Assembly: GCA_004352715.1 (NCBI GenBank)
Contig: SCFE01000090.1
Span: forward strand, 258,767 to 322,766
DNA: 64,000 nt
From: Hofstenia miamia
Lineage: Eukaryota > Xenacoelomorpha > Acoela
Reading direction: 5' to 3'
Numbering within the stretch: the first letter of the stretch is position 1; each line of letters opens with the position of its first letter. This document shows positions 1 through 13,700 of this stretch, piece after piece. The position numbers and the translations under genes are program-made. Below the pieces are notes generated by a model. The model ran no database searches, had not been told where the DNA came from, and worked only from the letters and a program-made list of their open reading frames with translations.

Positions 1-852
1 TATGATTGTAAGATTGCAAATATTCATATCAATCATTTCAAAGGGAATAGACGAGTGTGAGTTTAAGCAAGATGCTTAAAATTAATGAAAAATGGTGCCA
101 ACAAATCACTTTGATTATGCCCTAAGCAATAACCAATCGTTCTTCAATAATAATGGATGGCCAGAGAGGATATCGTCAATTCGGACGTTTATGTTCCCTG
201 CTTTTCTGATATGATACATTGGTTCACAAGGGACAAAGTTGTCTTGTTCGTTGACAACGCCCGTTCATCCGTGCTCCGCGAAGAGCAGAAATTTTAGAGA
301 CGAAAATTCCACAGAAACAAATATGTTACCATTCTAGTTATTAATCAATCATTATCAAAACAGCTACTCACCCTAATTGATTGAAAGAAGTGGCCTCTGT
401 CGTTAAAAGTAGCTGCCTATTATGTAGTTTATTGAAACAGTAATGAAATGTAAATTAATGCGGATAAATGGCTATTTGCTTCTATCCACGGACACTATTA
501 AAATGTACATCAACTTTGCATTTATAGTCTACATAGACTGCAACATCGCTGAAAATAGGTCAAGATATCTTGACTTAACCCAAGTTCTTCGAACTTCTAA
601 TACGTTCGACCCATTTCAAGCGACAATTTTAATGTCTCTAGAGGTCTTTGCTTCATAGCCAATATACATAAGCACCATTGAAAAGAATTGCATATAAAAT
701 GTATTAGGGAGTAAACATAGATAAATAGTACTATAGTAAATGCTTTAGAAATTAAAACAAACGTACATGCATAATGTCTTTTAATGACCCAAGCATCACT
801 TATATTGCTTAAAACTTTAACCTAATCCATTTATATATGTTTGTATATCCCA
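1..852. other. No gene placed; region downstream of the MCPH1 exons
   Basis: The missing C-terminal part of the minus-strand MCPH1 gene would be expected here or beyond the window. One weak minus-strand stretch starting at 596 after a TATTAG acceptor reads KFEELGLSQDILTYF, which loosely recalls the residues that follow the conserved Trp of BRCT2. Another open stretch, about 260-120 minus, ends in NDWLLLRA and a stop. Neither can be joined with confidence, so no exon is called. Confidence 0.3.
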
Positions 853-939
853 TTATTGCAGGACCCAAACCAAAAAATAAGCGAGAAATGTGACACAACC
901 CAACCCATTCACAGCCCTAAACTGCAATATAAAAATTAC

Positions 940-1105
940 CCAATCAATTGAAACGATCCAACAGCCTCTCGAAATTCCATGCATAACATTAAGAGTGCGC
1001 TTCTGATCTTCTCCAACAATCACATGTGAAGTAAAAGAATTGACGTCTTTACTCAACTTACTGTCGCATAAATTCTCCAGTAATTTCTTTACTTCGGTTT
1101 GTTCT
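940..1105 (-). CDS. MCPH1: MCPH1 exon 16 (BRCT2 core)
   Basis: Continues BRCT2 with REQTEVKKLLENLCDSKLSK and then TSHVIVGEDQKRTLNVMHG and ISRGCWIVSIDW. The Gly-Cys-Trp and the RTLNV block are hallmarks of microcephalin BRCT2. The end is uncertain: GTAATT at 939 is one donor, but reading on gives VIFILQFRA, which aligns with the vertebrate helix after DW, so the exon may reach about 910. A stop follows at 853. Confidence 0.85.
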
Positions 1106-4100
1106 CTAATGCTTAAAATTAGAAGAAAAATATTGGAACACAACACCTACTATCATGTAATACAGTTCAACATTGAATCTGAATGCAACCCAACAGATAC
1201 ATGAATTCAACCACATTTGTTACTATAGCATTAATTTCATTTTCACGCTAACAAAATTACCAAATGCAACTATTTTGGTCAGTGATTCCATAAACAGAAA
1301 TTTACTTGAGTAAATACAACTGCATAAATAAAAAATTTTCATTTTACAAAATGCATGTTACTAAATTTCTGTATAATTTCGCCGTAAACGAGTACCGTAT
1401 TTACCGGTGTATAAGCCGCACCCCGAGTTGGGGAGAAGATTTTTAGGAACAAAAAGTTTTTTGAGCAAACTAAAAATCTACAAGCACTGAATCAATGAAA
1501 CATTTTTATTTACGTCATTCAGATATTTCTTACAACTTTGAAGTAAAATTTTAAGTCGGACTCGTGTATTTAATAATTTAATATCTGTAACAAGTACTGA
1601 CGTATCATCAATAATTACTAAATGTTCATTTTAAAAAAGGATATTACTTTACTTTAATGTATATTACAGCAAGATCCCGTACTTTAGCTTACATTATATG
1701 TGCAAATTAGGTATCTTCGCGAGATTTTTTTCAAGTGTTTCCGTAGATAAGCCGCTTTGGGGGCAATTTTTCGTGGAAAAAGGTGCGGCTTATACGGTAT
1801 ATTGGAACTACAATGCCTATTTTGAACAATATTTCTGATACCAAAATTTTATTATTTAACGTATTTCAACATGTGTGGCGGAAGAATTTCAATACGAGAA
1901 AATGCTTCGTTTACAAATCACAAAAAATTCACGGGTTCAAAAGTAAAAGGTAATGTTTAAATAGAATTAAATGAGAGAACAAAATAAAAATTACCGCGTG
2001 TGCATACTAGTTAAAACAATATTTTCACGAGTGGAGGTAGAGAATCTCTTGGTATGTGGGAATCTAAACTCGTCAATACTTAAGCGGGACTGGCCAACTA
2101 AGGTATCCAAAGTGCTCTGCGAAGAATCCTTAGGAACAAATGGCTTTGAACGATTAGATTTATAAGTCGCCTTATCCAAGGCTTCAGGTGTCTTATTTTC
2201 AACGGGTGAGTTCATCAGTTCGTTTCCCATGGTGCAACGCAACTTCTGTTGTTTTCCAAGAAGCTTTTTCTTCTTATTCCCACCAATTGTTAGAGCTCTA
2301 GTCTTCGATATCATTGATTTAATAGGTGAAGCAACTATGTCCAACAATTCAGTCTCCGGGATAGTGTTACAATTTGAGAAACTCTCATGAGCATTCAAAG
2401 GTATAGATTCCGGAACAAAAAACTTAGTGTTAGTAGTGTCTTTTAAATTAACCTGGGAATTATCTTCTTTAGAATTTGGGGGTAACAAATCCAAACAAAT
2501 TGGTAAAGATGTTGATTGTGATTTAGCGTCTAAATGTAGAGCTAAATTTTATAACATACTATTGAAAATTGTGCAAGAGTGAGCTCAGACTACTTGAAAA
2601 TGTAATAATAAAAATGTTGAAATAGATCCTTATAAAGCAATTAACCAAAAAAATTCTGTTGAATAATACGAGGTTAATGGTTGAGATCTTTGATAAATTG
2701 CCAGGAACAATTCTCTCCTATTTTTGCTTAAGAACTTAAGCAGCTTGGGAATTTTTGAAAATGTTCATGATCCTGGAAGAAATTTTTAAACACTCAAGAC
2801 CTAATAAAGATATCCAAAATATGAAAGCGCCATAACAGAGGAGGGCCTCCCCTTTCACTGTCGTTCTTAGACCGCAGCACAGTGCTATCACATTAAGGCG
2901 TGCAGTTGCACGAAGTTCCCTTTGCCACGGCTCAATGTGCCCGAGGGCTATCTACACATCAAGACACATTGATCCCATGGGCTTTAAACCTATGTTTACC
3001 TGAACAATAGATGTAGAAAGATATGTTAAATATTTTTAAAAATTAGTTAATATTGTCAAGTACTTTAGGTACAGCAAAACAATTCAGTGCAAATTTTCAA
3101 CAGTACATTCAGGCATGTTCACCAATAGATGTGTTCATGCTTCACGATTGTCAAATTTCCTAATAAGCTTGGAAGAAAATTTTTATACACGTCGAAAACG
3201 GTTTGTTCTTTTAAATGGTCACCAGGTTGTTTAAACCTCGTACGCCGCAGCAAAATATCTTCCATAAACAGCGCAAATAGAAACATTATCTCATGATGGA
3301 CAAAGATGGTATACTTTGCGTGTTATGTAAACAAAATTATATCAAGCTGCAAATTATTACAAAAAACAGAACAATAAATAAGTTGACAATATATTTTTAG
3401 CAATTATTGCATACTATTCACCTTTAAGAGTAGGTCTTGCAAGATTTTGCAAGTTCTTAGAGGAAAAACATAGAAACATCCTCTGTCTGCTATTGCTTTC
3501 AGGCGCTATTAAAAATGCGACACTATATTTTAATATTTTGCCAATATTCAAAAAATTACAATAACTAAAGGTTTCTCTACATTAGAGCTGGGCCGCACCA
3601 CACCGCCGCCGCCGAGAGTTTTGAAACGGTGTGGAAACATTCAAGAAATAATGATTTTAATAACAAAATTTCAAATTGTTCGTAGTAAAATTTGATTGAA
3701 AATATATAACATTGGCTATTTACAATTTTCGATTCAACATTCATATTATATAATCTTTAAATGACATTTGGTTATGAGCTATGCTATTGGCTTGCGCTAA
3801 TCTCAAAGAAATTTTAGTGTTCATTTAACCACATGTGGTAAGACAAGATCTTGATTTAGACGCGCTATCGCTTTATAGGATTAGAATTTGAGCTGCATTA
3901 CAAAATGTCATCTTGCTTTGATAATTAATGCACGTGCGTATCCCGTCGACAATCATGGCCTAGGCGCAAATGATGTTAAGTTCCAAAACGTGGAGTCCGG
4001 ACCCTTTATTAGCTCTCCCATAGCTCTCGCTGAATTTCAAAAAATTGCTCACTCGCATGACACTTCTGAGAGATATTTCTACAATTATGCAAAGTTGAAT

Positions 4101-4706
4101 AGGAATTCGAAAAAAATTAGGCCTAACTTCACACACAAACGGACACATACACACAATGAACTCACCTTTATTAATATAGATTTTTATGACCTACATGTAT
4201 TTCTATTACTTCGGGTCGTTATATGTAGCCCGTAGCCACAAGCTATGGAATGAAAATTTTTACGAAAATTTTGAAGCAGCCAGTCACGCCACGCCGATGA
4301 ATTTTAGAGCCCACGCCGCCGCCGATATAAATTTTAACGGCGTCCAGCTCTACTGTACATGTGCTGGACTGGGTTGTTTTCTTAATTCTTAGACTGTTAC
4401 GTTGACAATTTTTTGGACAAAGCAGTGTTTAACCAAGTTTTTTAGTTTCTGATAAAATTTCTGCAATTCTACTTTCTTCTCAATTTGTGGTTATTTGTTC
4501 CCCTTTTAGACTTCATAAATCGAAGTATGCTTTTTTGTACATTGCATGAAATACAACGCTCATAGATAAAGTAACAAATTTAGTCATGGCCGCGGCAAAA
4601 ACCTTGTCAAATTGGCGATTTATTTTTACATTCAGACACAGCAACACATTTCTAGCGTATTTCCCGCTAATTTCACAAGCTATTTTTGTTTAATTTTTTC
4701 TTTTAG

Positions 4707-4743
<37 letters not shown>

Positions 4744-7700
4744 NNNNNNNNNNNNNNNNNNNNNNNNNNNNNNNNNNNNNNNNNNNNNNNNNNNNNNNNN
4801 NNNNNNNNNNNNNNNNNNNNNNNNNNNNNNNNNNNNNNNNNNNNNNNNNNNNNNNNNNNNNNNNNNNNNNNNNNNNNNNNNNNNNNNNNNNNNNNNNNNN
4901 NNNNNNNNNNNNNNNNNNNNNNNNNNNNNNNNNNNNNNNNNNNNNNNNNNTATATATATATATACATAATTTTTCCTTGAGTGCACAATTAGGCATGGTT
5001 ACAAATTCTAATATTAACTATTGCAAAACTGTGTGGTATGTGGATAAACGCAATTTCACACGATAACAAAACTACCTGACGATAATTCAACTTTAAATTC
5101 TTAAGAAAATGTTAAAATGGTTTACCACTTGTTTTGGAAGTTGAAAAATCCAAATCGGAAGTTTCATAAATTGTAGACGGATCATCATTTTCCTGGGGAC
5201 TAGCCGAATATGTAACGTAATTGTCACTGATGGGCAGTGAAGGATTCAATATTGGGTTTTCTAAAAATATTGTATTTATAATCGAAACTCCAAATGAAAA
5301 AAATTGTCAATTAACTCCGAAGTATAAAATTTTTGTGAAATTCCAAATTACCTCAAACGAAAATACTGAAATGAGGAGAGGAACTATTAAGTGCATGTAT
5401 ATACCCGAACAGGCATTTATTACATTGAAATTTTGGAATAATATTACTTTCACACAAAATATTGAAAGTGAGTATATTTAAAACCTAATATGAAACATGG
5501 TTTATGCTCATGTTCTGTTGGACAATTTCACCAATGACAATCACCTACTGCTTTCAAGTGATATAATGAGCGTTGTCCGCAATTAAAGTATCTAGAAATA
5601 ATTTCTTAAAATCTCTTACATGGAATTACATAAACTAATTAAATTAACCACGTAATAACAGTTATCATAGTGAGAGTAAGCAACATAGATTTGTGCAAAT
5701 TTTGAAATCTTTGAATAATCACAAATTTCAAGAAGCAACAAAATAAAATGCAATATTTTACTAATGGATGGTTCTGATAAATCCAAGTTGGAAGTCTCCG
5801 GGATTGTCGATGGATGAGTGGTTGCTGCATGTGACGATTCATTGGACTGCAATACGCAATTAATATCCGTATTGTATGAAGAAGATATCTTGGTACTATC
5901 TAAAAAGGTAAATACTAAAATTTAGTAACTAAATATAATAAATTACATGCAATGACGAATTTACAGTCAAACTTATTGCAGAATTCATGGAATTAATAGT
6001 TCATGATGAACTACAAATTTAAAGATTTGTTGCATATTCAGATAATTTTAGAAACTCGGGAAATGGGAACCAACCCAGAAATGATTCTGAGAATATTTGT
6101 TTTTTATCACATAACGTTTATTTCAAACTGATTGTATCATTACTAGCACAAGATATGAATTTCGATTAATCTATTAGAACATAAACAAGGAGATCTTCTA
6201 AAATAATGAAATATAAAATATTTCAACACGCATTTGCTTACATTAAACAGCATTTCATGTGTTGAATGACGTAAAACTTATATTGATATAAAACATGACA
6301 GACAAATATTATCTAGTTAAAGCATTGCAATGATACAGAGAACAACATTTCAAAGACAACTCCAATAGAAGCATTGATGTCAGTAGTGGCTGTTGACTTG
6401 GAAGAAACATAGGAACGTGCGTTCATACCACCTTTATTAGGCCACGGTTAGACTACGTGATTGGTAGCAAGAAAAGAAACAAAATCACGTCGAAACGCAA
6501 GATAATTGGCGTTTCGACGTGATTTTGTTTCTTTTCTTGCTACCAATCACGTAGTCTAACCGTGGCCTTATATAAGCGGATTTGGGACCAACTGATAGCT
6601 TCACGATATATGTAAAAACAATAATAAAAACAAATACCAAATTTTGCTAGGTATCGTATTCAGTTGTGGGATTTTTCAGGATTGCAAACAACAATTGAAT
6701 AACTGACTGGGTAAAATTGAGCCTCCGTTAATTTAACACATTGAAACAAATGTGATTACTGATATAGCAGCGAACAATGCTCATGGTTATTTTAATTTGG
6801 CAGACTGAACTATGAAAACTTTAAAATCGAGAGAAAAGATAAACATATTTGTAAGCATAGGTAAATTTAAAGGTTATAAAATTCTTATAAAACTTATAAA
6901 ATTTTTCAATTTTCTTGGATTTGTATTGTATTTTCTCAGCTTGAAGTATGTACTTTTGCAGCAATTGTCTTATTGTTATTAATTAATGAAATGTTGACAT
7001 TTTTCAGCTTTTGAACGAAAAGAGATTCAAAAACATGGACTACAAAGTTAAAATACCACATGAAATAATTGAAAAATATTTTACACACTGTCGAGGAATT
7101 TTTAAACTCTTATCAGAGCAAATTCTATAAAACTAACACAAATATGCGAGAATTATGGCCAACAATAAGTTGGAAAAAGCGAACATTTTTGTTTAAGGGG
7201 ACTAAGAACAATCCAGTTTATCATGTTTTGCGATACTGAAAAGTACATCTTTGAAATTCTTTAGGCATGGAAATCACGAAATTCTGACGGCGCAAAATAC
7301 ATAGCTGTGTAACTCAGTCCGTAAGGCCACGGTTAGACTAGTGATTTGTTCAAAAGTGATCTATCACATTTTGATTGAATTGCACGTCTAACCACCCAAG
7401 ATAATTAGCGATGTGACGATCACAAAGAAATCGTGCGCGTTCGATTTCCTTGTGATCGTCACATCACTCAAAATGTGATAGATCACTTTTGATCAAATCA
7501 CTAGTCTAACCGTGGCCTAACCTGTAGTGAGATACAACCGCGTTAAATAAAAGATCACAAATCTAACTACCTTCAATACACTTACCTTGGAACACAGAAG
7601 TCTCGGGAATTGTAGATATCGAGTCACTGCTATTAGGTTTGGTATGACTTTGTTTAGCATTTGAAAATCTATGCTTGATTCGCTTAATCAGACGGCAACT

Positions 7701-10700
7701 GACATCGGTACAGCGAGATTGTTCTGATTGAACAAGTGATTCATCTAAAACATCACTTTCAACACAAATAATAAAGTTTTCAATTATATTTTCTTTAAAA
7801 TTAACATCAAATTTTACAAATTGATTAAATAACATTAAAATTGCAAAAAAGATTATCTCATTGTTTGAAGTTGTTTATTAGATTTAAGTGAAAATTCTCT
7901 TCTTCAAAGTTAATTATATTAGGTTGGAAATTTTGGATGATTACTCAACGAATAAAATGACACAATGTTAGAAAATAATAAAGTTTTATCTGGAGGGTTT
8001 TTGTTCAGACTGTTCGGGGATCATTAATACTTGAAGAATGCAACTTGCATTGCTGCAATATAATTGTAATGCAATAATGATTAATACTTAAATCAAGTAA
8101 ACCTAAGGCTACGACAAAACCTATGTATTGCAAAAGGAAAATACAAAATGTTTTTGTAATTCAATTATCTTTACATTAAAATTTATGTCCACATTTTAAA
8201 TACGTTCTGAAAATATTTTAACTACATTATAAGCGCAATATATTTAAGCAAGTGCTTCTTGAAATGCGCTGAAACTGTGCTCACCATCATCACTTTCATC
8301 AATGACAGAGAACTGGACACCCATTGAGCCGCCGGACGTATGTGCCCGTTTAACGATTTGAAGAGGTGAAACTGTTGGCGATGGAGGAAAAATTAATACT
8401 GATTTATCCATAAGTTTGCTAGAATTCAGGGTCTGTCGTCGGGATTTCCTACGACCTATAGCGCGTGATTTTGAAAATGATTTACGTGTCTTCGAAATCT
8501 AAAACAATATTTGAACTACAACTTCAAATATTCTTGAGAAGTTAAATGAAATGAGAATGCATTGCAGCACAATTATCTTAAAATAAGTTAGTTTCGATAT
8601 TGGTGATGGTGAACAATAGTATACAATGGTTTGCAATCGACCTGACTATCGCAAATAAAAAATCTTTAGAAGACATTTTCGTTTTACTCAATAGTTTTCA
8701 GAAAGCATTTGCGGGTGGGAACCAATTTAACATATTCTTTGTCATTTCTAAATTTTACATTCCAAATATTAATGGATCTTTATATTAATACTGAAATTCA
8801 TTTTTTGCGAAATAAGTAACGGACATTAATTATGCTTATAACTAAACATTATAAATATATACGCACACTTTTTCTGTTGTTGATGATATTTTCAACATCA
8901 GGGGGTTGATTTTCTTTTTCAAGTGTGCACTCCACGGAATCAAAGGAAAGTTTAGTAATGATATCCACATTTTCTTGTGGTGAGGTAGCCAAAGGTGAAG
9001 GACGATAAAGTGTACATTTTTGTTTAATTGAAGCTAAATGGAAACAAATTAGTTCACTTTTATGTGTTCAGTACAAAATTATTTCCTGAAACGCTGCTGC
9101 ACGCCAAAACGAAAGTTTTATTTTTTAAATAGCAAGTAGTAGTAAAAAATAATTTTGCATTTCCCAATTTAATATCAAGTAATAATTAAATGTTGGCAAC
9201 TACCAAGATTAAAAGCATTACCTAAGGGTGTTTCAATTAATGGTGAATAAATTGTTGTATCAGGAGTATCGCACACAGCTAAAAGCAATTGTTAACATCT
9301 ATTCTTCATAGTACAAAATAAGATTGTAAAATGAAAAAATAAAATTATAAAACAGCGATTTCCAATTGTATTCTTCTAATGCCCAATGAAATTAAAAATC
9401 CGGATTCCACATTTTGTGATGCATTAATTTTAAAAAATGTTTAAAACGCTAACATAATCAAGCTTACAAACAACAGTTTCTATATAAATATACATGAGAT
9501 AAACAAAAGGGCATTAAATTTATTTCAAGACATTTTCACTGGAAGACAGTTGTTCAACGTTGGGAACACTGATATAGACATGAATTCATAATTGCTAAAT
9601 ATTAATTAGAATTTAATTCACAGATTTTTTATATCACACCGTAAATGAAAACGCTTAACTATGTTAAACAAAAAATTATGAAGATGCAATCTAGGGGCAC
9701 GATACAATATACCACGAGTCTAAAAAACTTACAGTTGGGTTTCGAAATTAATATTACAGAAATTGTAGTAACGGTCTTAAAAAATTTCAAAATGACTTCA
9801 ATTGCATATCATCTACAAACGTTAAATCAGGGTTTGATAAAAAAAAAATTTTATTAATAAAAAACGTTCTAAACGTTTTTTTCTATTAAAAACATTCTTT
9901 TAAAACAACTCAGCAATTAATAAGAAAATAAAGACTTTACATGAAAAGCTTTATTTTTTCTTCATGACTGTTTGGGCAAAGGTCAATTTTTGGAGTTTTC
10001 ATGCGAAAGACGGTTTTGTAGTCCCGTCTAAGTGAGTTCTATCTTACTGAAGCTCCTTTCTTTGGAAGCAGAGCTTGGCATAAGCTGCGGCGGCGAAGTA
10101 ATTCACCGCTCGCTTTGATATGTTTAATTATACATTACATTACAAAATACCATTACAACTAGCGTATTGTCTAAATTTTCAAAATACATTTCCAATATGT
10201 ATTTATACAACCAATAGAGTGCAGTATCAATGAAAACCTGGCTAATGACGCATTCTTCCTAATATTAAGCCCAGAAACATTACCTGTTAGGATGCTATAT
10301 CCATTAATGTCGTCCACAATTTATTAAAATCAATGAACAAAACTTATGTAAATTCGTTTGATTGTTTAAATATATTTATACAATTTTATGGTCACTCTAA
10401 AACCTTGTCAAATTTAACTCCACTGTTAATCGATAATTTAGATGCATGATACAATATTTGATTAAAAACAATACTTAAGGAAGGAGTATCTCTTTGCAAC
10501 AACCGTTGACGAAACTGTTCCATTTTCTCCTTCATTGATGGAGGAGTTTCAACCACAAAAGGCGTAAAGAGATCCAACTAAACAAACCATTAAAGTCACT
10601 CACAAAAATAAGAGCTTACCTACACGAGGTGATTGTAGCAAATCTGGATTTACACGAGCTAAAATTGCACGTTCCATGGCGTCCTAAATCATCTCATCAA

Positions 10701-13700
10701 GTGCACTTAGAGGCCCGATCTGCGGGAAACATCATTGCAAAGAAAAGGTAGACGATTAGGTCATTTATGGAAATTATTCAATTTGCAATACTGACTCATA
10801 TATTTTTTTATTATCTCTAGTTTTTTAAAAGACAATATACTTGTTTTGATCATTATATTTACTAGAGATGCCGCTAGTTTAAAATAGTGTAAAATTACAA
10901 AACCTGTGGTTGTGATCACATGTGAAAACATGCATTTCCGTGCTCCCACAAAATCAGCTAAATTTGCAACTTTGTTCCTCACACATACATTCAAACAGAT
11001 GGAATAGGATTTGGCAAGTCATGCTGGGTTGACTATAACAATTATTAGACTAAAAATGCACTTCTAACAATTTATATAACACACATTTTGAAGTAATAAA
11101 AATTTTTCAGAGCGATGAGCGGTAATTTAAACATTTCCCTTATTATAAATTAATAGCCACACAGAAAATACGCCTCCTGGATGCAAATTAGCAAATATGG
11201 AAAATGATCAAGCTGGTCTGATATAGGTCCAAAACGGCAGAATAATGTCAAAAATACATATATGAGCGCTAAATTGTAAAACAGTTTCAAGAAACTGCAC
11301 TGTTCAAAGAAAAGGGATAAAAGTACAACTTCGAAGTTTTCTGATATGGGAAAAAAGTGGCTGCATTTGCTAGTTGAATTACGATGACAGGTGGTTGGCA
11401 ACAATTCGAAAGATGAAGCCAACTTCTAACTCTATTGAAATATACATTAGCTGAATATAAATTTTTGGGGTTCAGAAGCTGTAGATGAAATACAAGTAAG
11501 AACAGTAAATGCCCCAAAATGTGATATTTCATGTCAATTTCACATCAAAGCTTTCGTTATTCATTTTAATTCAAAAGTTGCGGATGAAACTTTCCAAGAT
11601 ATATAAACCTAACATGTGATTCCTTCATGTGGAAATGTAAACAACATCTTTATGCAGGATGGTATCAATTCAAACACACACACACACACACAACAAATTT
11701 GATCAAGGATTTCAGTGACAATGCGATTGGACATGGAATTGACAAGCTCCGTTTAAGCAACTCTCCATATCTTAATCATTACAAATCATTTTTATGGGGA
11801 TACGTAAAGTATTAGGTTTATTGTATCACAAAAATATTCGTCTCTTGAAGACTTGAAGAGATGCAGTGATTTACATGTTTGAGTCTATTCCTCAAGAGGT
11901 TTGTTAATTGCTGTTGACTATTTGTGGACGGTGCAGTGACATGTATCGAATTCAATGGAAGACAACTTAAAAACCAATAAATCCGAAAATTTTGTTAATT
12001 GATTGGAACAATAGTTTTGTTTACTGTTTGTTCAAAATATTTAACTCTAAACTTAAGTTCGAAAAATTCGAAAAACGCTCTGAGATTGAATGAAATTATG
12101 TCTATTTGCAATTTATGCTATACCATTTGCGAAATTCATATTAAAAACAGTTCAAACTGGCGAGTCTATACCTTGTGCTGATACTACAGGAAATGCAACT
12201 GCGTATAAAATAAAAATTTAAAATCCAAACGTGTGCTATAAAGTAAGCGACTCAATAATAAAATACCTTTAAGGCCACGGTTAGATACGTGATTGGTAGC
12301 AAGAAAAGAAACAAAATCAGGTCGAAACGCCAAGATAATTGGCGTTTCGACGTGATTTTGTTTCTTTTCTTGCTACCAATCACGTAGTCTAACCGTGGCC
12401 TAAGCCATGCACTACTTATTTTAAGTAAGCCATATTTAATTAATTATATCCACTTAATCCTTACTTTAACGATAGGATGTGCATCCGGAGGGATTAATTC
12501 TTCACGTAAGCAATTTGCCATTTTATCCAAACGTTTTCGCTTTCGGTTGACTTTGTTTTCGGCGCGTTTCCACATTTCTGCTGTTGATGATTTATTTACT
12601 AATCGCAGCCTCTAAATTTAAATTTAACCAGAATTGTTCTGTATATGCAGAAATTTTTAACTATCGTTAACTAAAACAAGTTTTGGAAAATCTTCTATAT
12701 CTTAAAAAGAGTTTAAATTGTGCAAGAAGTTCAAATTTGAATATATATATATATATANNNNNNNNNNNNNNNNNNNNNNNNNNNNNNNNNNNNNNNNNNN
12801 NNNNNNNNNNNNNNNNNNNNNNNNNNNNNNNNNNNNNNNNNNNNNNNNNNNNNNNNNNNNNNNNNNNNNNNNNNNNNNNNNNNNNNNNNNNNNNNNNNNN
12901 NNNNNNNNNNNNNNNNNNNNNNNNNNNNNNNNNNNNNNNNNNNNNNNNNNNNNNNNNNNNNNNNNNNNNNNNNNNNNNNNNNNNNNNNNNNNNNNNNNNN
13001 NNNNNNNNNNNNNNNNNNNNNNNNNNNNNNNNNNNNNNNNNNNNNNNNNNNNNNNNNNNNNNNNNNNNNNNNNNNNNNNNNNNNNNNNNNNNNNNNNNNN
13101 NNNNNNNNNNNNNNNNNNNNNNNNNNNNNNNNNNNNNNNNNNNNNNNNNNNNNNNNNNNNNNNNNNNNNNNNNNNNNNNNNNNNNNNNNNNNNNNNNNNN
13201 NNNNNNNNNNNNNNNNNNNNNNNNNNNNNNNNNNNNAACCTATTTTTAAGCTATTGACAAGTTCGTTTAGTTTTAACTTTTGCGAACTTGAATAATTGTA
13301 TAATTTGAAAAGAATTCGAAAAAAAATTTAGTTAATAATTTTTTGCTGTTACAAAACACCAATATATGGGTAATTTTACAAAACACCAGTATATGTGAAA
13401 TCAATGAAAAATCTCAATTTGGAAATTTTTGAAAAAAAAAATTTCAAAATGTATTAAAACCTCATATTTAGATACCATTAAGACGATCACTAACTTTTTT
13501 TGAAAAAAAATATACCTGAGGTACCGTACCTGAAAATGGTGCTTTGTAACATACAAAATTCACATTTCTGGTGTTTTGTAATCGCAATTTCACATTAGTA
13601 TGTATATATATATATATATATATCCCTTTTGCATAAACAATTCACACGTTTTCACTATTTCAAGAAAATACAGCAGGAACAATGCATTTGGTGACATAAC

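Noticed and set aside
443-658. 71-codon plus-strand frame near the window start
   Set aside because: No motif, and the opposite strand is the more likely coding strand in this region.
2840-2990. GC-rich patch as a tRNA or 5S-related SINE
   Set aside because: No A-box/B-box pair or foldable cloverleaf could be recognised on either strand.
4612-4996. Long frames across 4744-4950
   Set aside because: They are open only because the N run has no stops; the readable ends are (TA)n translated as YIYI.
10285-10297. Possible 11-nt MCPH1 microexon
   Set aside because: An AG and a GT flank it, but such pairs are expected by chance and exons 8 and 9 already join in frame.
12683-13257. Long frames across the second gap
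   Set aside because: Same N artefact; no sequence supports a protein.
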